Positions 24,004-32,535 of a stretch of DNA of 32,551 bases are shown in pieces. Numbering within the stretch: the first letter of the stretch is position 1; each line of letters starts with the position of its first letter. The translations under genes and the position numbers were made by a program. Where the stretch lies: contig NZ_LMMZ01000014.1 in the NCBI RefSeq assembly GCF_001422885.1, positions 1-32,551 on the forward strand, read 5' to 3'. Below the pieces are notes generated by a model. That model was not told where the DNA came from, searched no databases, and saw only the letters and a program-made list of their open reading frames with translations. Source of the stretch: Methylobacterium sp. Leaf104 (GTDB taxonomy: Bacteria; Pseudomonadota; Alphaproteobacteria; Rhizobiales; Beijerinckiaceae).

Positions 24004-24285
24004 ATGCTGGGACCCGCCGAATTCGAGGACATGCGACTGGACCTTGCCGCCGCCGAACAGGCGGCGCTGTATGATATTGCCTTCGCCAGCCTAAATCGCC
24101 ATTGGACCGCCCGCGGCGCGACCTCGGTTGGCAGCGTCTCGCGGATCTGCGAACTCGTCCATGCCTGTGCCGCCGACCGTGCCAGGTCAGATTGGAAGGC
24201 TGTCGTGACGGAAGCGACAGGTGAGGCCGGCTTCTATGTCCGATGGGACGGCGACGAAGTCGTGTCGCTTGTCACCCGCCCTTAA
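24004..24285 (+). CDS. Hypothetical protein (93 aa)
   Basis: A soluble, Ala-rich protein beginning MLGPAEFEDMRLDLAAAEQ, with helix CELVHACAADRARSDWKAV and a C-terminal beta segment GFYVRWDGDEVVSLV. No known domain. The GTG at 24001 directly precedes the ATG; the ribosome site is weak. It converges with a minus-strand gene ending at 24297. It is called from codon usage and protein-like character only. Confidence 0.6.
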   Translation: MLGPAEFEDMRLDLAAAEQAALYDIAFASLNRHWTARGATSVGSVSRICELVHACAADRARSDWKAVVTEATGEAGFYVRWDGDEVVSLVTRP

Positions 24286-24296
24286 GTATCAGTGGA

Positions 24297-24518
24297 TTAT
24301 GCCAGGAAGCTGCGCCGGACGTCCCGTAACATTGCCAGCGTGTCCATGTCGGCCCAAAGCCCTTGCAAGGCATCGGAGGTATCGAAACCGGTCGCAGCGA
24401 GGATCATGGTGGTGTCGGCCTGCGCGGACGTCGAGGTTTCCGCGTCGGCGACGCAGGCGTTCAACTCCGCAAGGCATTCCGCCCTCCGAATACCTGAAAT
24501 CGTTGTTCTTACGGGCAT
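24297..24518 (-). CDS. Small hypothetical protein (73 aa)
   Basis: The ATG at 24518 is preceded by GGGAGG at good spacing, which decides the start over a TTG at 24539. The protein (MPVRTTISGIRRAECLAELNACV, then TTMILAATGFDTSDALQGLW) is mixed helix/strand without signal or membrane segments. Convergent with the preceding gene (11-nt gap). No family recognised. Confidence 0.55.
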   Translation of the reverse strand: MPVRTTISGIRRAECLAELNACVADAETSTSAQADTTMILAATGFDTSDALQGLWADMDTLAMLRDVRRSFLA

Positions 24519-24697
24519 TGATCGCCTCCCGCCGACCAATGCCGACGAATCCTTCTAGCACGAAGCGTTCGTCGCGTGTGTAAAACCATGAGGCGGATTA
24601 TTGGCCCATCTTGTTAAACTTCTGTCAGCCCCAGCCCGGATCTCGCACTCTCCCTCCGTTTCATGTAGGATTAATCCTTATCGAAGGGGTGGGCCTG

Positions 24698-24976
24698 ATG
24701 TCGGATAGACGGGAACTCTACCAAAGCCCCAACGGGGACTCCTGGCACCTCGGGCGGGAGCCGACGAATGGTCGGGCGTTCGTCATCCACCAACCCAACG
24801 GCCCATCCGGCGGACGGCTCCGCCACGTCGAGCTTGGGGCCTTCCTCAGCGACGGAACGGGCAAGCCCGAGCAGCAGGCGCTTCTCCGCCTGATCGGAAC
24901 GCTCGTGGACGTTCCCCCTTACGCCGACCGGATGGACGGCAGGCAGCCGAAGACGACGCTGCCATCCGTACCCTGA
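24698..24976 (+). CDS. Conserved-type small hypothetical protein (92 aa)
   Basis: The protein begins MSDRRELYQSPNGDSWHLGR and contains FVIHQPNGPSGGRLRHVELGAFL, a compact beta-rich pattern of a kind I associate with short rhizobial and methylobacterial proteins of unknown function. GAAGGGG lies near the ATG. Soluble, no Cys. The frame is open from 24611, but the conserved-looking part starts at 24698. Confidence 0.7.
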   Translation: MSDRRELYQSPNGDSWHLGREPTNGRAFVIHQPNGPSGGRLRHVELGAFLSDGTGKPEQQALLRLIGTLVDVPPYADRMDGRQPKTTLPSVP

Positions 24977-25023
24977 CGTCGGAAGTGGCCGTTACGTCCT
25001 CGGCATGATGCTCCGGCAAGCTT

Positions 25024-25221
25024 TCAGGCCGCCTCGGGTACGCCTCGTAACGTAAGAATCGCCTCGGCCTCGAAGAGGGCCGTCACGGCCTTGCCGAGCC
25101 TGTTCAACACGGCCTCATCCATTATGACCGGGAATGCCATCTCCAACGCCCGGGTCGCTCCAACGATGGCCGCCCGCGCCGCCGATGAACGCGGCATACG
25201 TCGGATTTCGATGATGGGCAT
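25024..25221 (-). CDS. Small hypothetical protein (65 aa)
   Basis: The ATG at 25221 follows AGGAT. The 65-residue product (MPIIEIRRMPRSSAARAAIV, then a helical C-terminal half with LNRLGKAVTALFEAEAILTL) is mostly helical. It has no recognised family. The open frame continues upstream without protein-like sequence. Supported only by start context and codon pattern. Confidence 0.5.
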   Translation of the reverse strand: MPIIEIRRMPRSSAARAAIVGATRALEMAFPVIMDEAVLNRLGKAVTALFEAEAILTLRGVPEAA

Positions 25222-25322
25222 GGGGCATCCTGTGAGGATTTGAGTATGCGCCACGATTGGATATTCGCCTAAGCTTATCGCGGATTGCCCCGCTGACCCG
25301 GCCGCCGGCTCGATGGACACGG

Positions 25323-25547
25323 TCACATCCAACTCCCGTCGTTGATCCGTGCTCTGATCGGCTGCCGCTCCGCCAGGGCGTGAGCTTGGGCGATCCCGGC
25401 CGCGAGGGCGGCGGAGGCGGAGGGATAGGAACCTTGGGACCGGTACGGGTGATATCCCGCCGTCGTGACCGACCATCGGAAGCGGCCCTTCTCGCTCCGG
25501 CAGGCCGAGACGGCCACGCTGTGATCGGGCAACGAGGGAATGCGCAT
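25323..25547 (-). CDS. Small hypothetical protein (74 aa)
   Basis: The product begins MRIPSLPDHSVAVSACRSEK and contains FRWSVTTAGYHPYRSQGSYP and ASAALAAGIAQAHALAE: a beta strand pair followed by one helix, a fold seen in many short proteins of this group. No signal peptide. It is on the same strand as the 65-residue gene 102 bp downstream. Function unknown. Confidence 0.6.
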   Translation of the reverse strand: MRIPSLPDHSVAVSACRSEKGRFRWSVTTAGYHPYRSQGSYPSASAALAAGIAQAHALAERQPIRARINDGSWM

Positions 25548-25686
25548 CGTTAGGTCATCCCACGTCGTCTCGTCCCGACCAAGCGGTATCTTTCCTCGCG
25601 TGAACTGCCTGGCAGAGGCCTTCGGACAGCCGAGATGCGCTCATTGACACGTGCTGGCTCGGGGACCTTATGAAACTGCCTGCAGG

Positions 25687-26697
25687 ATGCATCCCGTGAC
25701 AACTGAAACCCCGAGCCCGTCCGCGTGGACGGCGGATCACTTGCGTCTCGCCGTCGACGCGGCGGGGGTGGCGCTGTGGTCCTGGAACGTTGATGACGAC
25801 TCCTTCACGATGGACGCGCGCGGCTACGGCCTCTGGGGGGCCCCCCTTGATCGGACGGTCACCTTCGAGGACCTGTCGGCGTTCATCCACCCCGCCGACC
25901 GCGACCGGGTGCGTGCGGCCTTCTCGGCGACGCGGGCCCTGATGGGCACCTACGAGATCGACTTCCGCATCCTGCACGGCAAGGAGGTGCGCTGGGTCTC
26001 GGCCCGGGGCCAGGGCAACGACCACAATATCGTCGGTCGGACGATGTTCGGCGTTTTTCTTGACGTGACCGGCCGCAAGCAGGCTGAGGAGGGCCATGAG
26101 CTTCTCGCCGGCGAGATGAGCCACCGGGTCAAGAACCTGCTCGCCATCGCGTCCGGCCTTACCGCCATCACCTCGCGTTCGACGACCACCTCCGTCGACA
26201 TGGCTCGCGAGCTCACGCAACGCCTGACCGCCTTGGACCGGGCCCACGACCTCGTCCGGCCTCTACCCGGCAGCGAGGGCAAGGCAGCGCTCCTCGGCGA
26301 CCTGATCGCGATCCTCCTGGCGCCCTACGACGACATGGGTGCCTTCAGCGGCCGCATCCGGGTGTCCGTGCCGCGGATGGGCGTCGGAGAGGCCGCGGCG
26401 ACGACTTTAGCGCTTGTCGTGCACGAGCTCGCCACCAACTCCCTCAAGTACGGTGCGCTCTCGGTTCCGACGGGCACCCTCGACGTGTCCTGCTCATCGC
26501 AGGAGCACGTGGTCGTGATCGCATGGACGGAGAGGGGTGGGCCCGCGGTGGTCGAACCTTCCGGGCCCGGGGGATACGGAAGCAAGCTCCTGGAACGTGC
26601 CATGACCCGGCAACTGGACGGCTCGATCCATCGGGAATGGAATACGGCTGGTGTTATCGCCACTCTCATGATGAACAAGGCTTATCTCGCTTCCTGA
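25687..26697 (+). CDS. PAS-domain HWE-family sensor histidine kinase
   Basis: The protein has 336 residues. A PAS domain (about 20-130: LAVDAAGVALWSWNVDDDSF, FIHPADRDRVRAAF, DFRILHGKEVRWVSARG) senses an unknown signal. The HWE kinase core has phosphoacceptor H146 (EMSHRVKNLLAIA), N-box HELATNSLKYGALS (H246, N251), the W-x-E motif AWTERGGP (W280, E282) and the G-box GGYGSKLLERAM. No membrane helices, so it is a soluble kinase like many HWE light, oxygen or general-stress sensors. No response regulator is adjacent. The ATG at 25687 starts the family-like part; the frame is open 12 codons further upstream. Confidence 0.92.
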   Translation: MHPVTTETPSPSAWTADHLRLAVDAAGVALWSWNVDDDSFTMDARGYGLWGAPLDRTVTFEDLSAFIHPADRDRVRAAFSATRALMGTYEIDFRILHGKEVRWVSARGQGNDHNIVGRTMFGVFLDVTGRKQAEEGHELLAGEMSHRVKNLLAIASGLTAITSRSTTTSVDMARELTQRLTALDRAHDLVRPLPGSEGKAALLGDLIAILLAPYDDMGAFSGRIRVSVPRMGVGEAAATTLALVVHELATNSLKYGALSVPTGTLDVSCSSQEHVVVIAWTERGGPAVVEPSGPGGYGSKLLERAMTRQLDGSIHREWNTAGVIATLMMNKAYLAS

Positions 26698-26828
26698 AAT
26701 GGCCCGTCCGGACAGCTGGTAGACATGCAGAGTGGGCTGGAATCCAAAGAAAGGCCGGCCTTGCCCTTCTTACTGGCAGCCTGGTTGATTTGCGGCGTAC
26801 GAACGGTGCGTCACGCGCACGTAGCCGA

Positions 26829-27408
26829 TCAGGCCCCAGAGAGAGTTTGACCCGAACCCTTCCGGAACGAGGTGAAGCGGTCCTGCTCGTCGAGCGGCAG
26901 GTCCATGACGAAGCTCAGCCCAGCGACGTCGAAGTCGAGATGCACCGTTCCCCCGAGCTCGTGGCTGATGCCACCGTTGATCAGGCGCGTGCCGAACCCC
27001 TCGCGGTGCGGCACCGCGAAGGCCGGCCCGCCACTCTCGCGCCATTCCATCGCGAGCCTGTGGGCAGCGCCCTCCGTTGTCGCCACGCGCCACGTGATGT
27101 CCATCCGCCCCGCCTCATCGGAGAGGGCCCCGTACTTAGCGGCGTTCGTCGTGAGTTCGTGCAAGGCCATGCCGATTGGCACCGCGAGTTCGGATGAGAT
27201 CCTCACGGTCAGTCCCCGAAGCGTGATGCGCCCGTTCTCTTCGATACGTATCCAGCTTGGCCCTGAGCATGCCCTCGAACGAGACGACCTGGGCCTGATC
27301 CTCCGTGATGAGAGCATGGGTCTAGGCGATCGAGACGATGCGACCGGTGAAAGCCCTCCCGAACTCGGGAAGCGAGACGGCCGAGCGCATGGTCGCGTTC
27401 AAGATGTA
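26829..27408 (-). pseudogene. HWE-family histidine kinase, C-terminal relic
   Basis: Kinase-like sequence appears in two frames. From about 27408: NATMRSAVSLPEFGRAFTGR, then a TAG at 27322-27324, then THALITEDQAQVVSFEGMLR. Near 27245 a frameshift moves homology to the frame ending at 26829, with N-box MALHELTTNAAKYGALS, the W-x-E motif MEWRESGGP and a G-box GFGTRLINGG. The phosphoacceptor His and any sensor domain are missing. So there is one stop, one frameshift and a 5' truncation. It faces the intact HWE kinase tail to tail. Confidence 0.85.
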
Positions 27409-27767
27409 AGCGAACGGCCGCCTTTTCGATTTCTTCTCGTCAAGTGGACAGACCGCATTCCACCCGACACGGTCGTAGAGCGGACAAACGGGTCTCGACC
27501 CGACCCGGTCCTTCAGGCCACCTGCTTCCCTGCTCGTGAAGTGCCATTCGGAACATTGCTGATTAGCGAGCAAACTCGCCCTTGGGCATGCTTCGCAGAA
27601 GCGTCCAGTCGGACCGTATCGAGGTGGCATCGAACGCGACTTGGAGGTTCTATGCTCGCGTGACTGTGAGAGGCATCCTAAGCAACGATCACAGTCGGTG
27701 AACTTTGTGCAGGGGTGCGGCCACGTTCGGGGCATGCCTTTCATCCTCCTGTACCGATGAGTTTTCG
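27409..27767. other. Intergenic stretch upstream of the rhodopsin operon
   Basis: No gene seen. It includes a perfect 8-bp dyad, GACTGTGA (27662-27669) and TCACAGTC (27689-27696), about 70 bp before the rhodopsin start, and the repeated CGACCCGACCCGG stretch near 27495. It must hold the rhodopsin promoter, which I could not define. Confidence 0.5.
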
Positions 27768-28520
27768 ATGACGCCTCAATTCTGGCTTTGGCTCGGCTTC
27801 GCCGGCATGGCAGCGGGTGCCGCCGCGATCCTGTTCATTGGCAAGCGACGGACACCCGCTGAGGAGGCGGACACCATCATCCACGGGATCGTGCCGATCA
27901 TCGCGGCCTGCTCCTATTTCGCCATGGCGACGGGGCAGGGAAGCCTCGTCCTGCCCGCCGGTCCCGACGCGGCGGACACCGCGCGCCAGTTCTATTTCGC
28001 CCGCTACGTCGACTGGACCTTCACCACGCCCCTACTGCTCCTCGGCCTCTCGCGCACCGCGATGCATTCGGGCATGCGCCGGCCGGCCGTCGTCTGGGGC
28101 CTGATCGGGTCCGACCTGATCATGATCGTCACCGCCCTGGCCTTCGGTCTGTCGACGGTCGCCTGGATCAAGTGGACCTGGTTCGCGATCTCCTGCGGCG
28201 CGTTCCTCGCCGTCTTCTACGGGATCTTCGTGCAGCTGCGCGAGGAGAATGCCGCGGAGCGGGCCGACGTGCAGTCCGCCTTCCGGCGCAACGCCGTGTT
28301 CCTCACGGTGGTCTGGTGCATCTACCCCGTGGTGCTTCTCGTCGGCCAGGATGGCCTCGGCATCCTGTCGCCGGCGGTGGCCCTGGCCGTGGTCGCCCTT
28401 TCGGACCTGACCGCAAAGGTCGTCTACGGGATCGTGGCCACGCGGGAAACGACACGCGCCGTCGACCGTGACCTGGCCGAGGGCCGCGCCACCGCCACGC
28501 CGCTGCGCCGGGCGGCCTGA
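27768..28520 (+). CDS. DTG-type microbial rhodopsin (predicted light-driven proton pump)
   Basis: This 250-residue, seven-helix protein is of the bacteriorhodopsin family. Retinal-binding Lys is K217 (SDLTAK) with counter-ion D213. On helix C, RYVDWTFTTPLLLLGL gives R79, proton acceptor D82, T86 and G93 at the places of bacteriorhodopsin R82, D85, T89 and D96. The motif is therefore D-T-G, without the usual carboxylic proton donor. H39 on helix B (IIHGIVP) aligns with T46 of bacteriorhodopsin. This His/Gly combination defines a described proteobacterial group of proton pumps in which the His is proposed to aid reprotonation. L90, at the spectral-tuning site, suggests green absorption. It is followed 5 nt later by the retinal-forming Blh gene. 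Confidence 0.95.
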   Translation: MTPQFWLWLGFAGMAAGAAAILFIGKRRTPAEEADTIIHGIVPIIAACSYFAMATGQGSLVLPAGPDAADTARQFYFARYVDWTFTTPLLLLGLSRTAMHSGMRRPAVVWGLIGSDLIMIVTALAFGLSTVAWIKWTWFAISCGAFLAVFYGIFVQLREENAAERADVQSAFRRNAVFLTVVWCIYPVVLLVGQDGLGILSPAVALAVVALSDLTAKVVYGIVATRETTRAVDRDLAEGRATATPLRRAA

Positions 28521-28525
28521 CCCGG

Positions 28526-29461
28526 ATGGCGGCTCGTGCGTCCATTCCGGTCCTCGTGACCTCCGTTCGGACGAGCCGCCGACGCATGGGTTCGGCGGGA
28601 GCGGGTCTCCTGCCCTTGGCGGGCATCATCGTGGCGCTCGCCCTGGTCGCCTCGGCCGCCCTACCGCGCGAGGCGTCCTGGCTCGCGGCCCTGGCGATCA
28701 TGATCGTGCTGGGCGTGCCGCACGGCGCCCTCGACGGCGCCGTGGCTGCGCCCCTGCTGCGCCCGCGCTACGGCTGGGCGTGGTTCGGGATCTTCGCGGT
28801 TCCCTACCTCGGCCTCTCGGCCCTGGTCCTGCTCGCCTGGCAGGTCGCGCCCTTGGTGACCCTGGCGGGCTTCCTCGCCCTGTCGGTCCTGCATTTCGGC
28901 GAGGAGGATGCCGGCCCGGGCCGGCCGTTCGAGGCCCTCGTGCGCGGCGGGCTGCCGATCGCGCTGCCGGCGCTGCTGCGGCCCGAGGAGACCGCCGCGC
29001 TGTTCGCGGCCGTCACGCGAGTGCCGATGGCGCATCTCCCCGCCTGGTGGATCGCCGCCGCCTGGCTCTGGCTCGCGATCGCTGTCGCCTGGGTGCTGGT
29101 GCGCCGACGCCGGGGCGCGGTCCTGATCGAAATGGCCGTCCTGGCGCTCGCCTTCCGGCTGCTGCCGCCGCTGACGACCTTCACCTTGTACTTCGTCGGC
29201 CTTCACGCCCCCCGGCACATGCGCGCCCTGGTGCGAGACCCGACCCGGGCACCGGGCATCGACACGATGCGCAAGGCTGTCCGCGCCTCGCTGCCGGTCT
29301 TCGGGCTGACGCTTCTCCTGGGCGCGGCCCTGTGGCCGCTCTACGCCGCCGGCGCGAACGACCCCGCCGCCACCCTTCTGTGCCTCACCCTGCGGATGCT
29401 GTCGGCCCTGACCGTGCCGCATGTCCTCCTCGACCGGATTGCAGGGCGGTACGAGAATTAG
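28526..29461 (+). CDS. blh: Brp/Blh-family beta-carotene 15,15'-dioxygenase
   Basis: This 311-residue integral membrane enzyme would cleave beta-carotene into two retinal molecules for the rhodopsin. The conserved His motifs are GVPHGALDG, SVLHFGEED, and FVGLHAPRHM, with a further VPH near the C-terminus; together they fit the metal site of Brp/Blh proteins. About eight to nine hydrophobic segments cover the length. The start ATG at 28526 is 5 nt after the rhodopsin stop; the first 20 residues are Arg-rich, so a later Met (MGSAGAG, 28586) is an alternative. Adjacent rhodopsin and blh genes are a classic self-sufficient pair. Carotene synthesis genes are not in the window. Confidence 0.93.
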   Translation: MAARASIPVLVTSVRTSRRRMGSAGAGLLPLAGIIVALALVASAALPREASWLAALAIMIVLGVPHGALDGAVAAPLLRPRYGWAWFGIFAVPYLGLSALVLLAWQVAPLVTLAGFLALSVLHFGEEDAGPGRPFEALVRGGLPIALPALLRPEETAALFAAVTRVPMAHLPAWWIAAAWLWLAIAVAWVLVRRRRGAVLIEMAVLALAFRLLPPLTTFTLYFVGLHAPRHMRALVRDPTRAPGIDTMRKAVRASLPVFGLTLLLGAALWPLYAAGANDPAATLLCLTLRMLSALTVPHVLLDRIAGRYEN

Positions 29462-29634
29462 CGCCCCATGCGGGTAGAGGCATCGCCGCTCGGAAGACGC
29501 GGCCTCGATATCAAATGTCGGTCAATCATCAGCCGTGCTCGTAAGCCGCCATTCCGCTTCCCACCCAACCCAGTCGTAAAATTACTCGACAGGTGTCGCT
29601 CCCGCGGCAGTCCTTCTGCTCCGTCAAGCCCATA

Positions 29635-30927
29635 TCATGCATGCGCCGTCGGGAGCTCCGTCACCTGCGTGGTGTAGCGCGGACTGCGCATTTCAAACTT
29701 TGTCGACCACGTGCGCTTCTCGGTGAGCCCAGCGCGGGCCGGCACGACGGCACCCCGGCCAAAGCGCGCGTTGCAGGCGTCCATCGCCGCCATCAGCGGC
29801 GCGCTGCGCTCGCGGTCGAGTTGTCCGATCAAGGCTCGTGGCGCCATGTCGAGCGCCATCAGGTCCGTCGTGACCACGCCGGCCTTGCTGTAGCGCCAGG
29901 GCCGATCACCCGGCGCCTCGCGCCAGGTGCGCGCCACACCGGCCTGGGCCGCCTTGATCAGCGCCAGCGTGTCGTTCGTGGCTTCCGGCAGCGTCACGGT
30001 GGTGGAGACCGAGCGCATCGGATCGCCGCGGTCATGCTCGCTCGTGTGGTAGAAAACCGAGACGTGCGTGGTGCCGAGGCCGCCGCGCCGAAGCTTCTCG
30101 CCAAGCCGCGTCGCATGGGCGGCGACCGCCTGCTCAAGCGTCTCTCGCTCGGTGATGCGCCGGGAGAACGAGCGGGTGACCGCGCAGCCCTTGCGCTGAG
30201 CCGGCATCAGCTCGAGCGGCAGGCAAGCCAGCCCGCGCAGCTCGTAGATGATGCGCTCGCCCACCACCGTCATGGCCTTTCGGACAGGCCGAGGGTCGAG
30301 GTCGCGCAGATCCGCTACCGTGTCGACGCCGAGCCCGATCAGCTTGGCGAGCGAGGCTCGGCCGATACCCCAGACCTCGGCCACCGAGACCCGGCAGAGC
30401 CAGTGATCGTAGGCGACCGGGTCGGTCAGGTCGCAGACGCCGTCGCAATCCGGGATCGTTTTGGCGATGTGGTTGGCCAGCTTGGCGAGCGTCTTCGTTG
30501 GGCCGATGCCCACACAGGTCGGGATGCCGGTCCAGGCCCGCACCGTGGCGCGCAGATCCCGGGCTAGCGTCACCCGATCCCGGTCGCGCACGTCCGAAAG
30601 GTCCAGGAAGCTTTCGTCGATGGAATAGATTTCCACCGCCGGCGAGAAGTCGCGATAGACCGCGTTCGTGCGGGCGCTCATGTCGCCGTAGAGGGTGTAG
30701 TTCGAGGAGAACACCCGCACGCCATCGCGCCGGCACTGCTCGCGGATCTTGAAGAAGGGGTCGCCCATCTTGATGCCGAGCGCCTTGGCCTCGGCCGTAC
30801 GGGCGATGGCGCAGCCGTCATTATTCGAGAGCACGATCACGGGCACCCGGGCGAGCTTCGGATCGAACACGCGCTCGCAGGAGCAGTAGAAGCTGTTGCC
30901 GTCGATCAGCGCAATGGCCCGGCTCAT
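29635..30927 (-). CDS. umuC: Y-family translesion DNA polymerase (UmuC-like)
   Basis: This 430-residue Y-family polymerase copies damaged DNA. Catalytic acids are D9 (ALIDGNSFY) and D104/E105 ([10 protein letters not shown]). The fingers motif [22 protein letters not shown] is split across about residues 34-55, and the helix-hairpin-helix region has [15 protein letters not shown] and [11 protein letters not shown]. The C-terminus carries the DUF4113-like [11 protein letters not shown] and [14 protein letters not shown] segments typical of UmuC rather than DinB. Its start overlaps the umuD stop by four bases (ATGA). A perfect SOS box lies ahead of the operon, so DNA-damage induction is expected. 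Confidence 0.96.
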   Translation of the reverse strand: MSRAIALIDGNSFYCSCERVFDPKLARVPVIVLSNNDGCAIARTAEAKALGIKMGDPFFKIREQCRRDGVRVFSSNYTLYGDMSARTNAVYRDFSPAVEIYSIDESFLDLSDVRDRDRVTLARDLRATVRAWTGIPTCVGIGPTKTLAKLANHIAKTIPDCDGVCDLTDPVAYDHWLCRVSVAEVWGIGRASLAKLIGLGVDTVADLRDLDPRPVRKAMTVVGERIIYELRGLACLPLELMPAQRKGCAVTRSFSRRITERETLEQAVAAHATRLGEKLRRGGLGTTHVSVFYHTSEHDRGDPMRSVSTTVTLPEATNDTLALIKAAQAGVARTWREAPGDRPWRYSKAGVVTTDLMALDMAPRALIGQLDRERSAPLMAAMDACNARFGRGAVVPARAGLTEKRTWSTKFEMRSPRYTTQVTELPTAHA

Positions 30928-31379
30928 CGCACCAGCCCGGCACGCGCCACGTGCCAGCGGATGGAGAAGCGGATCACGCCCCAGATCTCACCCTCCACAA
31001 GGTCTTCGACCGCGAAGGCCGGCAGATCGGGATTGTCAAAGGCGAGGCGGGCGACGTTCCCCTCGAGGACGAGGCGCTTCACGCTCATCGTGCCATCGAC
31101 GATCGCCACCACGACGCTGCCGTTGCCGGGCTCGAGACTACGGTCGGCCACGGCGAGATCCCGGTCGAAGATACCGGCCCCGCGCATGCTGTCGCCCGAG
31201 ATGTTCCAGGCGAAGGTGGCGGGCGGGTTCGGCGCGAGCCAGCGCGGCAACTCCAGCGCACCTTCCAGGAAGTCGTCGGCCGGGGACGGGAAGCCGGCGC
31301 AGAGAGCCGCCCCCTGGATGGGGATGCGGACGGTACTGGCGCTGTGAGGCGGAAGCTCCGCGACCTGCAGCAGCCTCAC
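30924..31379 (-). CDS. umuD: UmuD-like S24 protease, polymerase accessory subunit
   Basis: This 151-residue LexA-fold protein is expected to self-cleave in response to RecA and join UmuC. The cleavage site is visible as [11 protein letters not shown] (A28-G29), catalytic Ser is S64 ([11 protein letters not shown]) and Lys is K101 (SVKRL); the S-K spacing of 37 equals that of E. coli UmuD. The C-terminal half keeps the [11 protein letters not shown] dimer strand. It overlaps umuC at its stop and the small upstream gene at its start, both by ATGA, so all three cistrons are coupled. Confidence 0.95.
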   Translation of the reverse strand: MRLLQVAELPPHSASTVRIPIQGAALCAGFPSPADDFLEGALELPRWLAPNPPATFAWNISGDSMRGAGIFDRDLAVADRSLEPGNGSVVVAIVDGTMSVKRLVLEGNVARLAFDNPDLPAFAVEDLVEGEIWGVIRFSIRWHVARAGLVR

Positions 31380-31606
31380 CGACGCTCTCCGGCCGGCGGC
31401 ACTCCACGGACGTAGCCCCGCGAGATCAGCCGGTCCCGCTGCAGCGTGCGGCGCTCGGCTTCCATGAGGTCCGCCAGCGCATCCTCGATTGCCCGAACGA
31501 GGGCGGCCCAGGTGTCGCCCCGCGCGGCCCGGTGATAGGCGAGCGCGATCGCCTCGGCCTCGCTCAGGCGGATGTCCACAGACGGTTCGACGGGCTGGGC
31601 CTGCAT
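31376..31606 (-). CDS. Small first gene of the umu operon (76 aa, unknown)
   Basis: A mostly helical, charged protein: VDIRLSEAEAIALAYHRAARGD, then TWAALVRAIEDALADLMEAE and RRTLQRDRLISRGYVRG. No catalytic motif and no membrane segment. It begins 20 bp after a perfect GAAC-N7-GAAC SOS box and overlaps umuD by four bases, so it should be induced by DNA damage with the polymerase. It may be an accessory or regulator of the polymerase, which is inference from position only. The start ATG at 31606 is the only suitable one. Confidence 0.8.
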   Translation of the reverse strand: MQAQPVEPSVDIRLSEAEAIALAYHRAARGDTWAALVRAIEDALADLMEAERRTLQRDRLISRGYVRGVPPAGERR

Positions 31607-31625
31607 TTAGATCTGTCTCCCGCTA

Positions 31626-31640
31626 GAACACAACGGGAAC
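31626..31640 (-). promoter_or_regulatory. LexA (SOS) box GAAC-N7-GAAC before the umu operon
   Basis: GAAC (31626-31629), seven bases, GAAC (31637-31640); on the minus strand it reads GTTC-N7-GTTC, the known alphaproteobacterial LexA site. It lies 20 bp before the first umu-operon gene and about 90 bp before the divergent gene at 31729. Confidence 0.85.
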
Positions 31641-31728
31641 AAACCGCATCGGCGCGCGTGGTTCAATCGAAACGGCCACGCCTGGAAACGCGGCGGTGGA
31701 CGCCTGTGGAGTGCGGGGTCAAAGGCCA

Positions 31729-32001
31729 ATGCCGACGCGGCTTTACCGCTTCCACTGCACGGACGGGCACGATCTTGTCGTGGATCTGCGCGGCCGGCGA
31801 GTGCCGACGCTGGCATTGGTGCGCCTACACGCTGAACGGGTCGCGCTCGAGCTCATGCTCCACGGTACGCGGCTCGATTGGTCGGCTTGGCATGTCGAGG
31901 TCTACGACGCGGACGGCTGGTCGGTGATGACGAAGGCGTTCACCGACGTTCGATACGATCGCCGGGTGGCGCACGACGGAGGAGACGCACCGTGGCGATG
32001 A
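31729..32001 (+). CDS. Small hypothetical protein (90 aa, DUF6894-like)
   Basis: The product begins MPTRLYRFHCTDGHDLVVDL and has a helix (ALVRLHAERVALELML) followed by a strand pair (WSAWHVEVYDADGWSVMTKAF). This beta-alpha-beta layout resembles short DUF6894-type proteins of alphaproteobacteria, of unknown function. AAAGG precedes the ATG. It is divergent from the umu operon and overlaps the next gene by four bases (ATGA). SOS control from the shared region is possible. Confidence 0.75.
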   Translation: MPTRLYRFHCTDGHDLVVDLRGRRVPTLALVRLHAERVALELMLHGTRLDWSAWHVEVYDADGWSVMTKAFTDVRYDRRVAHDGGDAPWR

Positions 32002-32246
32002 AGACGACGTTCGTGGTCCAGACCTTCGTGATCAAGCGGAAGCGGTTGGTTCCAGGTGACCGAGAGGTGGCCCCAACCGAGAGCGGAGCGCTGAAGAAGG
32101 CTGAGGCGATGGCCAGCCGGATGCCGGGCACGGCCGCACTCAAGATCGTGGCGGACGACGAAACCGGGGAGTTGGAGGCCGCGACGATCCTTGGGCAGTT
32201 CGGCGAGATCCCGGAGGACTTCGCAGAGAGCCTTCAGGGTGGATGA
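31998..32246 (+). CDS. Small hypothetical protein (82 aa)
   Basis: The protein begins MKTTFVVQTFVIKRKRLVPG, with a middle helix (SGALKKAEAMASRMPGTAAL) and an acidic C-terminal half (ADDETGELEAATILGQFGEI). It looks like a beta-alpha-beta small protein. The start overlaps the preceding stop (ATGA); a GTG at 31992 is an alternative. It belongs to the small-gene run with 31729 and 32266. No family is assigned. Confidence 0.75.
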   Translation: MKTTFVVQTFVIKRKRLVPGDREVAPTESGALKKAEAMASRMPGTAALKIVADDETGELEAATILGQFGEIPEDFAESLQGG

Positions 32247-32265
32247 TCAGGTAGGCGGAGCCACC

Positions 32266-32526
32266 ATGACGTTCGAAGAACAGGCCGCCGAACTGCATGC
32301 TCTGGACGCCTTGGCGGTGAGCCTGGGCCTGTCAGATGCCGAGTTCGTTCGGATCGCCCGCGAGGTCACCGCACCTGGCGGGGCTTCGCCGGGCGCGCTC
32401 CTGACAGAGATCAGGCAGCGAATTCGCACCGCGAGGCCTCGACGGCCTACTGTCCGACGTCAGCACCTGTGGGACAGAATGAGGGTCTTCCCGAACGGAG
32501 GATGGCTGGTTCATCGTAGCCCCTGA
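32266..32526 (+). CDS. Small hypothetical protein (86 aa)
   Basis: The product starts MTFEEQAAELHALDALAVSL and has helix DAEFVRIAREV, a Gly-rich turn, and a basic tail (RTARPRRPTVRRQHLWDRMR). It is preceded by AGGCGGAG at fair spacing and lies 19 bp after the previous gene. Soluble, no Cys. No known domain. Confidence 0.65.
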   Translation: MTFEEQAAELHALDALAVSLGLSDAEFVRIAREVTAPGGASPGALLTEIRQRIRTARPRRPTVRRQHLWDRMRVFPNGGWLVHRSP

Positions 32527-32535
32527 GGAGCGAAG

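Noticed and set aside
28468..29544. Long open frames on both strands over the Blh gene
   Set aside because: Arg/Pro-rich shadow translations; the true frame has membrane helices and Blh His motifs.
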